From Nocardioides sp. zg-1228 (lineage in GTDB: Bacteria; Actinomycetota; Actinomycetes; Propionibacteriales; Nocardioidaceae), in contig NZ_CP070961.1 of the NCBI RefSeq assembly GCF_017086465.1, positions 1,240,001 through 1,304,000 of the forward strand: DNA of 64,000 nucleotides. The letters run 5' to 3'. Under the pieces are notes generated by a model, which had not been told where the DNA came from, made no database searches, and saw nothing but the letters and a program-made list of their open reading frames with translations. Both the position numbers and the translations under genes were made by a program. Each line of letters begins with the position of its first letter. Within the stretch, counting starts at the first letter, position 1. Below are positions 30,448 through 39,028 of this stretch, piece after piece.

Positions 30448-32479
30448 TCAGGCCTCCTTGGCCACCAGCGTCAGCACGTCGTAGGTCGCCACGGGGTCGC
30501 CGTCCTGGTTGGTCACCAGGGCGTCCCACCGCACCTCGCCGTAGTCGGCCGACGCGCGCGGGGTCATCTGCTTGACCGTGAGCGTCACCCGGATCGTGTC
30601 ACCGGCCTTGACCGGGGTGAGGAAACGCAGGTCGTCGACGCCGAAGTTGGCCAGCACCGGGCCGGGCGCCGGGTCGACGAAGAGCCCGGCGGCCATCGAG
30701 ACGATGAGGTAGCCGTGGGCGACGATGCCCCCGAACAGCGGGTTGCGCGCCGCCGCCTCCGGGTCGGTGTGGGCGTAGAAGGTGTCGCCGGTGAAGTCGG
30801 AGAAGTGGTCGATGTCGTCGCGCGAGATCGTGCGCGGCTCGGAGGTGATGGTGTCGCCGATGCGCAGCGTGGCGAGCGAGTGGCGGAACGGGTGCTCCGG
30901 GGTCTCGGTGCGCCGGGAGCCGCGCGTCCACCGCCCGGTGATCGCGGTCAGCATGTCGGGGGAGGCCTGGATCGCGGAGCGCTGCATGTGGTGGAGCACC
31001 CCGCGTACGCCGCCGAGCTCCTCGCCGCCGCCGGCGCGGCCCGGGCCGCCGTGCACGAGCGTCGGCAGGGGCGAGCCGTGCCCGGTGCTCTCCGGGGCGT
31101 CGTCGCGGTCGAGGACCAGGATCCGCCCCGTGCCACGGCGCGAGGCCGAGCACGAGCGTGCGGGCCACGCCCGGGTCGTGCGTCACGACCGAGCCGACCA
31201 GCGACCCCTTGCCGCGTGCCGCGAGGGTGACCGCCTCGTCGAGCGAGTCGTAGGTCAGCACCGTCGAGACCGGCCCGAACGGCTCGACGTCGTGGGGCTC
31301 GAGCGCCCCGGAACGGGCCCGCAGCAGCACGGGCTGCATGAACGCGCCGCGCTCGGCGTCGCCGAGGAAGCCCGAGGTGGCCGTGGGGTCGCCGTGGACC
31401 ACGTCCGCGGAGGAGCGCAGCGCCTCGACCGCCTTGCGCACCTCCTCGCGCTGACCGAGGGAGGCGAGCGGGCCCATCCGCACCGACTCGTCGCCGGGGT
31501 CGCCGACGGTGATGGTGGCCAGCCGAGCCGCGATCGCCTCGGTCACCTCCCCGGCCACCGCGGACGGCACGATCGCGCGCCGGATCGCCGTGCACTTCTG
31601 GCCGGCCTTGGCGGTCATCTCGGTCACCACGCCCTTGACGAAGAGGTCCCACTCGGGCTCGTCCGGGGTGACGTCCGGGCCGAGGACCGAGCAGTTGAGC
31701 GAGTCGGCCTCGACCTGGAGCTCGACGCCACCGTGCAGGACCGAGGGGTGCTGCCGCAGGATGCCCGCGGTGTGCGCCGAGCCGGTGAAGGCGACCGAGT
31801 CCTGCACCCCGAGGTGGTCGAGCAGGTCGCCGGCCGAGCCGGCGAGCAGCTGCAGCGAGCCCTCGGGGAGGATGCCGGACTCGATGATGCGGCGCACCAC
31901 CAGCTCGGTGAGGTAGGCCGTCTGGCTGGCGGGCTTGACGATCGTCGGCAGGCCGGCCACGAAGGCCGGCGCGAGCTTCTCGAGCATGCCCCAGACGGGG
32001 AAGTTGAAGGCGTTGATCTGCACCGCCACCCCGGGGCGCGAGGTGTAGACGTGCTGGCCGAGGAAGACCCCGGTGCGGCCGAGCTGCTCGAGGTCGCCGT
32101 CGCACACCACGACGTCGTTGGGCAGCTCGCGCCGGGCCTTGGACGAATAGCTGAAGACCGTGCCGAAGCCGCCGTCGATGTCGATCATCGAGTCGCGCCG
32201 GGTCGCCCCCGTGGCCAGGGAGACCTCGTAGAGCTCGTCCTTGAGCCCGTTCAGGTGCGTCGCGAGCTCCTTGAGCAGCAGCGCGCGCTCGTGGAAGGTC
32301 AGCTCGCGGATCGCCGGCCCGCCGACGGCGCGCGCGTGGTGCGTCATCGCCCCGAGGTCGAGGCCGGCGCTCGAGATCCGGGCGACCTCCTCGCCGGTCG
32401 CGGCGTCGAGCAGCGGATCGCCCTCGGTGGGGGCGGCGTACCACCGGCCGGCGGCATAGCTCTCGAGCAGTCGGGTCAC
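30448..32479 (-). pseudogene. paaZ: paaZ, oxepin-CoA hydrolase/aldehyde dehydrogenase, with +1 frameshift
   Basis: About 676 residues if repaired, the normal PaaZ size. The N-terminal aldehyde dehydrogenase (1 to about 500) has the catalytic Cys in GQKCTAIRR (about 297) and [14 protein letters not shown]; the C-terminal MaoC-type hydratase (about 525-676) has PLFGGIVAHGYLIVSMAAGL. PaaZ opens the oxepin-CoA ring and oxidises the aldehyde in phenylacetate breakdown. GTG start with GAGGAG 6 nt upstream. The frame breaks near 31126-31129: after [10 protein letters not shown] the reading continues as RILVLDRDD only if one G of a GGGG run is removed. Either a sequencing indel or a recent mutation; the paaABCDE genes opposite are intact. 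Divergent from paaA with the shared palindrome. Confidence 0.88.
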
Positions 32480-32492
32480 GGTGGGCTCCTCG

Positions 32493-32500
32493 CCGATCGG
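32493..32500. promoter_or_regulatory. second CCGATCGG copy in the paaZ leader
   Basis: CCGATCGG repeats the core of the main palindrome (32536-32555) just upstream of the paaZ ribosome-binding site; could be an auxiliary repressor site for paaZ. Confidence 0.35.
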
Positions 32501-32535
32501 TGTTTGCTTCCAGGGGGTGATGGATGCCACACTAA

Positions 32536-32555
32536 TACAGACCGATCGGTCAGTA
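32536..32555. promoter_or_regulatory. candidate PaaR (TetR-family) operator between paaZ and paaA
   Basis: TACAGACCGATCGGTCAGTA: nine of ten base pairs symmetric, core ACCGATCGGT. It lies 32 bp before paaA and 57 bp before paaZ. TetR-type PaaR repressors of actinobacterial phenylacetate genes bind ACCG/CGGT dyads and are released by phenylacetyl-CoA, so this is the likely control point for both directions. Confidence 0.65.
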
Positions 32556-32587
32556 AATGTGGCCGCACTGCCCAGGCTGGAGGACGG

Positions 32588-33547
32588 ATGACGCTGACCC
32601 AGACCGCGCCCGGGGCGTCCGAGGAGGAGCTCGAGCGCCATTTCGAGGCCACCGTCGCGCGCAACGAGCGCATCGAGCCGCGCGACTGGATGCCCGAGGG
32701 CTACCGCCGCACGCTCGTGCGCCAGATCGCCCAGCACGCGCACAGCGAGATCATCGGGATGCAGCCCGAGGGCAGCTGGATCACCCGCGCCCCGAGCCTG
32801 CGCCGCAAGGCGATCCTGCTCGCCAAGGTGCAGGACGAGGCCGGTCACGGGCTCTACCTCTACTCCGCCGCGGAGACGCTCGGCGTCTCCCGGCTCGAGC
32901 TCACCGAGCTCCTCGTCGCCGGCAAGCAGAAGTACTCCTCCATCTTCAACTACCCGACGTTGACCTACGCCGACGTCGGCACGATCGGCTGGCTGGTCGA
33001 CGGCGCCGCGATCTGCAACCAGGTGCCGCTGTGCCGCACGTCCTACGGACCCTACGGCCGCGCGATGATCCGCGTGTGCAAGGAGGAGTCCTTCCACCAG
33101 CGCCAGGGCTACGAGCTGCTCGCCACGATGATGCGCGGCACCGACGAGCAGCGCGCGATGGTGCAGGAGTCGGTCGACCGCTTCTGGTGGCCGGCGCTGA
33201 TGATGTTCGGCCCGCCCGACGACGCCTCGCCCAACACCGCCCAGTCGATGGCGTGGGGGATCAAGCGCCACACCAACGACGAGCTGCGCCAGAAGTTCGT
33301 CGACATGTCCGTGCCGCAGGCCGAAGCGCTCGGCGTCACGCTGCCCGACCCCGAGCTGCGGTGGAACGCCGAGCGCGGTCACCACGACTTCGGCCAGCCC
33401 GACTGGGACGAGTTCATGGAGGGCGTCAAGGGCAACGGCCCGTGCAACGCCCAGCGGATGGCCCACCGGCGCCGCGCCCACGAGGACGGCGCCTGGGTGC
33501 GCGAGGCCGCGACGGCGTACGCCCGCACGCAGGGAGGCGCCCGATGA
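32588..33547 (+). CDS. paaA: 1,2-phenylacetyl-CoA epoxidase subunit PaaA
   Basis: 319 residues. Catalytic di-iron subunit of the PaaABCDE monooxygenase. Visible ligands: Glu in [13 protein letters not shown], Glu and His in [12 protein letters not shown], Glu in [13 protein letters not shown] with its His. The C-terminal [20 protein letters not shown] is conserved in PaaA. Epoxidises the ring of phenylacetyl-CoA. ATG with GGAGGACGG upstream. First gene of paaABCDE-I, overlapping paaB by ATGA. Confidence 0.95.
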   Translation: MTLTQTAPGASEEELERHFEATVARNERIEPRDWMPEGYRRTLVRQIAQHAHSEIIGMQPEGSWITRAPSLRRKAILLAKVQDEAGHGLYLYSAAETLGVSRLELTELLVAGKQKYSSIFNYPTLTYADVGTIGWLVDGAAICNQVPLCRTSYGPYGRAMIRVCKEESFHQRQGYELLATMMRGTDEQRAMVQESVDRFWWPALMMFGPPDDASPNTAQSMAWGIKRHTNDELRQKFVDMSVPQAEALGVTLPDPELRWNAERGHHDFGQPDWDEFMEGVKGNGPCNAQRMAHRRRAHEDGAWVREAATAYARTQGGAR

Positions 33548-33924
33548 GCGACCAGCCGACCGGGGCCGACCTCTCCGCCGAGGGCGGCCACGGCGCCGTC
33601 CCGCTCCAGGGCGTCCCGACGGGGCAGGGGGTGCCCGCCCCCGAGCCGGAGTGGCCGCTCTACGAGGTCTTCGTGCGTGGCAAGCGCGGGCTCAACCACG
33701 TCCACGTCGGCTCGCTGCACGCCGCCGACGACCGGATGGCCCTGCTCCACGCCCGCGACGTCTACACCCGGCGCAGCGAGGGCGTGAGCATCTGGGTCGT
33801 GCGCGCCGCCGCGATCACCGCCTCGAGCCCGGACGAGAAGGACCCGATGTTCGCTCCGAGCGGCGACAAGGTCTACCGCCACCCGACGTTCTACGACATC
33901 CCCGCCGACGTCCCGCACATGTGA
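33544..33924 (+). CDS. paaB: 1,2-phenylacetyl-CoA epoxidase subunit PaaB
   Basis: 126 residues. The conserved core begins at [24 protein letters not shown], with [17 protein letters not shown] and the C-terminal [16 protein letters not shown]. The N-terminal 35 residues are a Gly/Pro-rich extension. Small structural subunit that bridges PaaAC. Starts inside the paaA stop (ATGA). Confidence 0.93.
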   Translation: MSDQPTGADLSAEGGHGAVPLQGVPTGQGVPAPEPEWPLYEVFVRGKRGLNHVHVGSLHAADDRMALLHARDVYTRRSEGVSIWVVRAAAITASSPDEKDPMFAPSGDKVYRHPTFYDIPADVPHM

Positions 33925-33964
33925 CGTCGTCCCACCCCCTGCCGACAGTCGACGGATCGAGGCC

Positions 33965-34921
33965 ATGGACTCCCACATCGCGACACCCGACGAGGACGAG
34001 CACGACAGCGCCTACTCCGGGCTGCTCGTCAACGACGCCCACTGGGCGTTCGGCGCCGCCCCCGTTCCTGACGGACACGGCGAGGACCCGCTCGCCGGCG
34101 TCGACACGAGCGTCCCCGAGGGCGTCGACGCCGCGGAGCTGGCGGCGTACGCGCTGATGCTCGGCGACGACGCGCTGGTGATGTCGCACCGGGTCTCGGA
34201 GTGGACGAGCAACGCGCCCGACCTCGAGGACGACATCGCGCTGTCCAACCTGGCGCTCGACCTGCTCGGCCAGGCGCGGCTCCTGCTCGCCCGCGCCGCG
34301 AAGGCCGACGCGTCACTCGTGCCGACGCTCCCCGAGGGCTCGCCTGCCCCGCCCGACGACGCGCTGGCGTTCTTCCGCGACGCCCACCAGTTCCGCAACG
34401 TGCGGCTCGTCGAGCTGGTCAACGGCGACTTCGCCGAGGCCACGGTGCGGGTGCTGCTGTTCTCGGTCTGGCGGCTGGCGACCTTCGAGCGGCTGCGGGA
34501 GAGCCGCGACCACGTGCTCGCGGCCGTCGCGGCCAAGGGCGTCAAGGAGCTGGCCTACCACCGCGACTACGCCGCCCGGTGGTTCGTCACCCTCGCCGGG
34601 GGCACCGACGAGTCGCGTCGCCGGCTCGTCGCCGCGCTCGACGCCCTGTGGCCGCTGTGGCCCGAGCTGTTCGACACCCACCCGGTCGAGGCGGCCGCGG
34701 CCGCGGGCGGGGTGGGCGTCGACCCCGCGACGGTGCGCGACGATGCCGAGGCCGTCCTCGGGCAGGTGCTGGCCGCCGCCGACGTGCCGCGCCCCGAGGT
34801 CGCCCGGCGCGCCGGGGTGCTCGGCCGCACCGGCCGCGACGGCATGCACGGCGAGCCGCTGAGCCGGATGCTCGCCGAGATGCAGTCGGTCGCGCGGGCC
34901 CACCCGAGGGGGCTGTGGTGA
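33965..34921 (+). CDS. paaC: 1,2-phenylacetyl-CoA epoxidase subunit PaaC
   Basis: 318 residues. Ferritin-like structural subunit: ALMLGDDALVMSHRVSEW, LEDDIALSNLALDLLGQAR, DAHQFRNVRLVELVNGDFAE and the terminal GRDGMHGEPLSRMLAEMQSVARAHP. It has an unusually long N-terminal extension of about 55 residues before the core. The last bases overlap the paaD GTG start (GTGA). Pairs with PaaA to form the epoxidase core. Confidence 0.93.
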   Translation: MDSHIATPDEDEHDSAYSGLLVNDAHWAFGAAPVPDGHGEDPLAGVDTSVPEGVDAAELAAYALMLGDDALVMSHRVSEWTSNAPDLEDDIALSNLALDLLGQARLLLARAAKADASLVPTLPEGSPAPPDDALAFFRDAHQFRNVRLVELVNGDFAEATVRVLLFSVWRLATFERLRESRDHVLAAVAAKGVKELAYHRDYAARWFVTLAGGTDESRRRLVAALDALWPLWPELFDTHPVEAAAAAGGVGVDPATVRDDAEAVLGQVLAAADVPRPEVARRAGVLGRTGRDGMHGEPLSRMLAEMQSVARAHPRGLW

Positions 34922-35430
34922 GGCTGACGAGCCGCACGACCGAGCGCGCCCGCCGCGTGGCGGAGCGGGTCACCGATCCCGAGCTCCCGGTGCTGACGCT
35001 GGCCGACCTCGGCGTGCTGCGTGACGTCGAGGTGGTCGGCGACTCCCACGTCGTCGTCGAGATCACCCCGACCTACTCCGGCTGTCCGGCGATGGCGACG
35101 ATGCGCGACGACCTGGTGCGCGAGCTGCAGGCGGCGGGCTTCGCCCGCGTCGAGGTGCGCGTCAGCCTCACCCCGGCCTGGACGACCGACTGGATCACGC
35201 CCGCCGGCCGCGCCGCCCTCGCCGCGGCCGGCATCTCGCCTCCCGGACCTGCGCCGTCGGCGACCGGGCCGATCCCGCTCACCCTGCTGCCGACGGCCCG
35301 CCAGGTCCGCTGCCCGCAGTGCGGCTCGGCCGCGACCGAGCTGGTCTCGGAGTTCGGCTCCACCGCCTGCAAGGCGCACTACCGCTGCACCGCCTGCCGC
35401 GAGCCCTTCGACCACGTCAAGGAGATCTGA
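34918..35430 (+). CDS. paaD: 1,2-phenylacetyl-CoA epoxidase maturation factor PaaD
   Basis: 170 residues from GTG 34918. N-terminal MIP18/DUF59 fold (VTDPELPVLTLADLGVLRDV, PTYSGCPAMATM) and a C-terminal zinc-ribbon-like part with CPQCGS and CTAC. PaaD is needed for Fe-S cluster assembly on PaaE. GTGA overlap with paaC implies coupled translation. Confidence 0.93.
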   Translation: MRLTSRTTERARRVAERVTDPELPVLTLADLGVLRDVEVVGDSHVVVEITPTYSGCPAMATMRDDLVRELQAAGFARVEVRVSLTPAWTTDWITPAGRAALAAAGISPPGPAPSATGPIPLTLLPTARQVRCPQCGSAATELVSEFGSTACKAHYRCTACREPFDHVKEI

Positions 35431-35432
35431 GC

Positions 35433-36488
35433 GTGGCCACCGCCTTCCACGAGCTGACCGTGAGCCGCGTCGAGCCGCTCACCGACGACTCGGCCGCCGT
35501 CACCTTCGAGGTCCCCGACGACCTGCGTGACGTGTTCGCCTTCGAGCCGGGGGAGTCGCTGACGCTGCGCCGGGTCGTCGACGGGGTCGAGCACCGCCGC
35601 AGCTACTCCATCTGCGCCCCGGCCGGCGCCGCGCCCCGGATCGGGGTGCGCGAGATCCCCGGGGGCATGTTCTCGTCCTGGCTCATCCGCGAGGTCGGGC
35701 CGGGGGAGCGGATCGAGGTCGCCGCGCCGTCGGGCAGCTTCCGTGCCGACCCGGCGATGGCCGGGCGCCACCTGTGCATCGCCGCCGGGTCGGGCGTCAC
35801 CCCGATGCTCTCGATCGCTGCGTCCGTGCTGGCCAACCCGGCCAGCTCGGTCACCCTGCTCTACGGCAACCGCGAGACGACGTCGGTGATGTTCGCCGAG
35901 GAGCTCAGCGACCTCAAGAACCTGCACGGCCCGCGCTTCGACCTCGTGCACGTCCTCTCGCGCGAGCCCCGCGACGTCGAGCTCTTCAGCGGGCGCCTCG
36001 ACGCCGCCCGACTGCGCCGGCTGCTGCCGCTGAAGGTGCCGCTGGGGGCGCTCGACCACGTGTGGCTCTGCGGCCCGCTCGGCCTCATCGAGGACTCCCG
36101 CGCCGTGCTCGCCGAGCTGGGTGTGCCCGAGGACAAGGTGCACTTCGAGCTGTTCTACGTCGACGAGCCGCCGCCGGAGCTGCACCACGCCGACCGCGTG
36201 GTCGAGGGCGTGACGAGCGACGTCACCGTCGTCCTCGACGGGCGTACGACGACCACGCCGATGCCGCGGGGCGCGACGGTGCTCGACTCCGCCCAGGCCG
36301 TGCGCAGCGACCTGCCGTTCGCGTGCAAGGGAGGGGTGTGCGGCACCTGCCGGGCCAAGGTCGTCGCGGGCGACGTGGAGATGGTGCGCAACTACGCCCT
36401 CGAGCCCGACGAGGTCGCCCGGCAGTTCGTGCTGACCTGCCAGACCTATCCGGTCGGCGACGCCGTGACCATCGACTTCGATGCCTGA
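35433..36488 (+). CDS. paaE: 1,2-phenylacetyl-CoA epoxidase reductase PaaE
   Basis: 351 residues from GTG 35433 (AAGGAG 9 nt upstream). FAD-binding barrel (RRSYSICA), NADPH domain (CIAAGSGVTPMLSIA) and C-terminal plant-type 2Fe-2S ferredoxin with CKGGVCGTCRAK and a distal Cys in LTCQTYP. Transfers electrons from NADPH to the PaaA di-iron centre. Overlaps paaI by 8 bp. Confidence 0.94.
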   Translation: MATAFHELTVSRVEPLTDDSAAVTFEVPDDLRDVFAFEPGESLTLRRVVDGVEHRRSYSICAPAGAAPRIGVREIPGGMFSSWLIREVGPGERIEVAAPSGSFRADPAMAGRHLCIAAGSGVTPMLSIAASVLANPASSVTLLYGNRETTSVMFAEELSDLKNLHGPRFDLVHVLSREPRDVELFSGRLDAARLRRLLPLKVPLGALDHVWLCGPLGLIEDSRAVLAELGVPEDKVHFELFYVDEPPPELHHADRVVEGVTSDVTVVLDGRTTTTPMPRGATVLDSAQAVRSDLPFACKGGVCGTCRAKVVAGDVEMVRNYALEPDEVARQFVLTCQTYPVGDAVTIDFDA

Positions 36489-36885
36489 CCCGGCGCGCGA
36501 GATGTGGGCGGCCGACGCGGCCAGCGCCATGCTCGGGATGCGGCTCGCCGACGTCGGCGACGGCGCCGCGCGGGTCTCGATGGTCGTGCGTCCCGACATG
36601 GTCAACGGCCACGACCTGTGCCACGGCGGCCTGGTCGCGTCGCTCGCCGACTCGGCGTTCGCGCTCGCCTGCAACTCCCGCGGGCCCGTGACGGTGGCGG
36701 CGGGGTTCTCCGTCGACCTGCTGGCGCCCGCGCGCCTGGGCCAGACGCTCCACGCCGGGGCGCGCGAGGTGTGGCTGCGCGGTCGGTCCGGGCTCTACGA
36801 CGTGACCGTGCGTGCCGACGACCCCGACGCCGGCGAGGTCATCGCGCAGTTCCGCGGCCGGAGCCGGGTGCTGTCCCGTGGGTGA
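36481..36885 (+). CDS. paaI: hydroxyphenylacetyl-CoA thioesterase PaaI
   Basis: 134 residues, hot-dog fold with NGHDLCHGGLVASLADSAFA (the HGG motif). Removes CoA from hydroxylated phenylacetyl-CoA dead-end products, recycling CoA. Starts inside paaE. Its last 47 bp overlap, tail to tail, the TetR gene. Confidence 0.92.
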   Translation: MPDPAREMWAADAASAMLGMRLADVGDGAARVSMVVRPDMVNGHDLCHGGLVASLADSAFALACNSRGPVTVAAGFSVDLLAPARLGQTLHAGAREVWLRGRSGLYDVTVRADDPDAGEVIAQFRGRSRVLSRG

Positions 36886-37465
36886 GACCGTCGAAGGCCA
36901 GCGCCACCAGGGCGTCGCCGAGCGCGTCGGCGTCGATGCCGGGACGCACCCACTCGACCAGCGAGTTGACCATCCCGAACAGCAGCCGGCTGATCACGAG
37001 CGGGTCGAGGTCGTCGCGCAGCACGCCCTCGTCGACCGCGTCGCGCACCATGTCGGCCAGTCGCTCGTCGATCGCGCGCCGGCGCGCGAGGGCCGCCTTC
37101 TCGACGGGCGTGTTGCCGTGCACCCGGAGCAGCAGCGTGACCGCCGGCAGGTGGTGCACCAGCACCGTCACGCTGGCCCGCACGGCCACCCGCAGCCGCT
37201 GGCCGGCGTCGAGGCCCTCGGTGTCCGCCACCTCGTCGAGCGCGGCGGTGAGCGCGTCGAGCGCCTCGTCCACAGCGCTCTGCAGCAGGTGCTCCTTGCT
37301 CGGCACGTGGTGGTAGATCGCCGACTTGGTCAGCCCCAGCTCGCGGGCCACGTCGCCGACGCTGGTGGCGTCGTAGCCCTGCCGGTTGAAGAGCTCGACC
37401 GCCACCCGCACCACGGAGTGCTGGTCGTGGCCCGGGCGTCCGCGCCGCGTCGCTCCCTCCGTCAT
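36839..37465 (-). CDS. paaR: TetR-family regulator of the paa cluster (PaaR type)
   Basis: 208 residues. N-terminal TetR helix-turn-helix (VAVELFNRQGYDATSVGDVARELGLTKSAIYHHVPSKEHLL, in parts) and a ligand-binding C-terminal domain. Located between paaI and paaK and divergent from paaK, so very probably the phenylacetyl-CoA-responsive repressor; the candidate site at 32536 fits. The 59-bp gap to paaK holds direct repeats of CGACCCGACCC but no ACCGATCGGT copy, so control of paaK is unclear. Name by context and family. Confidence 0.8.
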   Translation of the reverse strand: MTEGATRRGRPGHDQHSVVRVAVELFNRQGYDATSVGDVARELGLTKSAIYHHVPSKEHLLQSAVDEALDALTAALDEVADTEGLDAGQRLRVAVRASVTVLVHHLPAVTLLLRVHGNTPVEKAALARRRAIDERLADMVRDAVDEGVLRDDLDPLVISRLLFGMVNSLVEWVRPGIDADALGDALVALAFDGLTHGTAPGSGRGTAR

Positions 37466-37524
37466 GAGCCCCAGCCTCCCACGACCCGACCCGCGACCCG
37501 ACCCGCCACCCTGAGGACCCCACC

Positions 37525-38832
37525 GTGCACGACCTGACTCCGCAGCCCGGCGACCTCGAGCCGATCGAGACCGCACCCGTCGAGCAGCTGCGCGCCCTCC
37601 AGCTCGAGCGGCTCCGGTGGTCGGTGCGCCACGCCTACGACAACGTCCCGCACTACCGCAGCGCCCTCGACGAGGCCGGCGTCGTCCCCGACGACGTACG
37701 GTCGCTGGAGGACCTGGGCCGGCTGCCGTTCACCACCAAGGCGACGCTGCGCGACAACTACCCGTTCGGGATGTTCGCGGTGCCGCGCGAGGACGTCGTG
37801 CGCGTGCACGCCTCCAGCGGGACGACCGGCAAGCCGACCGTCGTCGGCTACACCCGCGACGACCTCGACATGTGGGCCGACGTCGTGGCCCGCTCGATCC
37901 GGGCCGCGGGCGGCCGGCGGGGGATGGTGCTGCACAACGCCTACGGCTACGGGCTCTTCACCGGCGGCCTCGGCGCGCACGCGGGCGCCGAGCGGCTGGG
38001 ATGCACCGTCGTGCCCGTCTCGGGCGGCATGACGCAGCGCCAGGTGCAGCTGATCCTCGACTTCGAGCCCGACATCATCATGGTCACCCCGTCCTACATG
38101 CTCTCGGTCCTCGACGAGCTCGAGGCGCAGGGCGTCGACCCGCGCTCGACGTCGCTGAAGGTCGGCATCTTCGGCGCCGAGCCGTGGACCAACGACATGC
38201 GCCGGGAGATGGAGGAGCGCACCGACATGCACGCGGTCGACATCTACGGCCTGTCCGAGGTGATCGGTCCCGGGGTGGCGAGCGAGTGCGTGGAGTCCAA
38301 GGACGGCCTGCACGTCTGGGAGGACCACTTCTACCCCGAGGTGATCGACCCCGTCAGCGGCGAGGTGCTGCCCGACGGCGAGGAGGGCGAGCTGGTCCTC
38401 ACCACGCTCACCAAGCAGGCGATGCCGGTCCTGCGCTACCGCACCCGCGACCTGACCCGGCTGCTGCCCGGCACCGCCCGCAGCATGCGGCGGATGGAGA
38501 AGATCACCGGACGCACCGACGACATGATCATCCTGCGCGGGGTCAACCTGTTCCCCACGCAGATCGAGGAGATCGTGCTCGGCATCGCGACCCTCTCGCC
38601 GCACTTCCAGTGCCACCTCGAGCGCCGGGGCAACCTCGACAGCCTCACCGTGCGGGTCGAGCGACGCGACGCCACGACGGACACCGAGGCCGCCCACGCG
38701 CAGTCCGAGCTGCAGCAGCGGATCAAGGCCTCCATCGGCGTCAGTGTCGGCGTCGAGGTCGTCGACGTGGCCTCCATCGAGCGCTCGGTGGGCAAGATGC
38801 GCCGCATCGTCGACCACCGCGCGGCGCGCTGA
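37525..38832 (+). CDS. paaK: phenylacetate-CoA ligase PaaK
   Basis: 435 residues from GTG 37525 (GAGG 7 nt upstream). Adenylate-forming enzyme: ASSGTTGKPTVVGYT (P-loop), NAYGYGLFTGGLGAHAGAE, FGAEPWTNDMR, YGLSEVIGPGVA and the C-terminal GRTDDMIILRGVNLFPTQIE. Activates phenylacetate to phenylacetyl-CoA, the first pathway step. Conserved C-terminal Lys in SVGKMRRI. Confidence 0.95.
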   Translation: MHDLTPQPGDLEPIETAPVEQLRALQLERLRWSVRHAYDNVPHYRSALDEAGVVPDDVRSLEDLGRLPFTTKATLRDNYPFGMFAVPREDVVRVHASSGTTGKPTVVGYTRDDLDMWADVVARSIRAAGGRRGMVLHNAYGYGLFTGGLGAHAGAERLGCTVVPVSGGMTQRQVQLILDFEPDIIMVTPSYMLSVLDELEAQGVDPRSTSLKVGIFGAEPWTNDMRREMEERTDMHAVDIYGLSEVIGPGVASECVESKDGLHVWEDHFYPEVIDPVSGEVLPDGEEGELVLTTLTKQAMPVLRYRTRDLTRLLPGTARSMRRMEKITGRTDDMIILRGVNLFPTQIEEIVLGIATLSPHFQCHLERRGNLDSLTVRVERRDATTDTEAAHAQSELQQRIKASIGVSVGVEVVDVASIERSVGKMRRIVDHRAAR

Positions 38833-38851
38833 GGCAATGCGTTTACCGGCA

Positions 38852-38868
38852 ACCGCCGCGCGGGCGGT
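38852..38868 (+). terminator. hairpin after paaK
   Basis: ACCGCC-GCGCG-GGCGGT stem-loop 20 bp past the paaK stop; no T-run. Confidence 0.4.
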
Positions 38869-39028
38869 ACAGTGGTCCGAGCGTCCAGACGCCGTGCCGC
38901 AGTGATCGCCCCTGATCCGTCGCCACCGCGCACCTGACGCCCGCTCCACACCTCCACGCCGTGGCGTGCCAGGCAGAGCCGTACGGGTCGCCTGCTCCAC
39001 GACGCGTACCCAGTCCGGGAGGACCACC

